NCBI GenBank assembly: GCA_900557435.1
Contig: USSH01000198.1
Location: 1-5,133 of the forward strand
DNA from: an uncultured Coprococcus sp.
GTDB taxonomy: Bacteria; Bacillota; Clostridia; Lachnospirales; Lachnospiraceae
Direction: 5' to 3'
Length of the DNA stretch: 5,133 nt
The notes under the pieces were generated by a model. That model worked only from the letters and a program-made list of their open reading frames with translations. It had not been told where the DNA came from and did not search any database. Positions within the stretch are counted from its first letter, which is position 1. Each line of letters begins with the position of its first letter. A program made the translations under genes and the position numbers. Of the stretch, positions 4,829 through 5,133 are shown one piece after another.

Positions 4829-5133
4829 AGAAATCATTGAGGGTGTATTGCGCATCTTCGCCATCTTCATCTTCGCCTGCATTTTTCCAGAACAGCAGGC
4901 TTTCTACCTGGCTTACATCCAATATTCGGTTTGTGGTAAACAGAAGTTCGTATTCTCCGGCTGTGTTTGTATTTTCGTTTCCCGATTCGGTGATATCTGT
5001 AAGCATTGTTCCGTCTTTCAGCTTTACACCGGAAAGGACTGCGTATTTTTCATCTGAGGTCATATTCTTTGCACCGCTTATATCGAGCACTGCCCTGATG
5101 GATATCGGGGAGACCTCACATTCGGTGACCACC
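4809..5133 (-). CDS. C-terminal part of a probable DUF4179/DUF5643-type extracytoplasmic protein
   Basis: About 108 codons are visible on the minus strand, ending in TGA at 4809-4811. The frame is open through the right edge, so the start lies outside the window, and the GTG near the edge is internal. The segment begins in a beta-rich domain: TECEVSPISIRAVLDISG, then VLSGVKLKDGTMLTD, then ILDVSQVESLLFW near the end. This pattern (SPIS strand, a DGT turn, a late D-hydrophobic-x-x-V-x-S strand) resembles the Ig-like C-terminal domain of DUF4179/DUF5643 proteins. These are membrane-anchored anti-sigma-like proteins often paired with ECF sigma factors in Clostridia. The assignment rests on remembered sequence style, not on a search. 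No membrane segment or catalytic residue is visible, and the tail is acidic (GEDEDGED). It is convergent with the por operon. Confidence 0.6.
   Translation of the reverse strand, partial: VVTECEVSPISIRAVLDISGAKNMTSDEKYAVLSGVKLKDGTMLTDITESGNENTNTAGEYELLFTTNRILDVSQVESLLFWKNAGEDEDGEDAQYTLNDFYEVPFN

Noticed and set aside
4755..5057. Plus-strand 100-codon frame after the repeat region
   Set aside because: It has no ribosome binding site and lies almost wholly antisense to the minus-strand gene, whose protein has more natural composition and recognisable domain-like motifs.

Overview
The window looks like chromosomal DNA from a Gram-positive anaerobe, most likely class Clostridia and plausibly family Lachnospiraceae. 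The reasons are AT-rich intergenic DNA, strong AGGAG/GGAGG ribosome binding sites, a GHKL-type (AgrC-like) sensor kinase, a ferredoxin-linked 2-oxoacid oxidoreductase, and a gene tail resembling the DUF4179/DUF5643 anti-sigma-like proteins of that family. The genus cannot be fixed from this sequence alone.

Layout: (1) 3-983, + strand: the C-terminal part of a membrane sensor histidine kinase, closed by a strong intrinsic terminator at 1005-1041. (2) 1042-1311: an AT-rich gap with a good extended -10 promoter (1210-1237), a small leader dyad and a ribosome binding site. (3) 1312-4320: a tight four-gene operon in the order gamma-delta-alpha-beta, encoding a complete heterotetrameric 2-oxoacid:ferredoxin oxidoreductase, most likely pyruvate-specific (porG-porD-porA-porB). 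All catalytic and cofactor motifs appear intact. The genes overlap by one base, abut, or lie 13 bases apart. (4) 4304-4800: a repeat-rich non-coding stretch. It holds a ~200-nt nested palindrome directly after porB, two identical 32-bp copies of its right arm region, a degenerate partial copy, and a 16-bp perfect inverted repeat that begins inside the last codons of porB. (5) 4809-5133, - strand: the C-terminal end of a convergent gene for a probable extracytoplasmic domain protein.

The four Por proteins would act together. Alpha and beta form the thiamine-diphosphate active site that decarboxylates a 2-oxoacid, gamma completes the catalytic unit, and delta carries electrons through two [4Fe-4S] clusters to ferredoxin, giving acyl-CoA (acetyl-CoA if the substrate is pyruvate). 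The kinase and the minus-strand gene appear to be independent transcription units.

The metabolic genes are conventional. The part most worth a second look is 4304-4828, where nested and repeated palindromic pieces suggest a small non-autonomous mobile element or a structured RNA, with signs of repeated duplication and decay.
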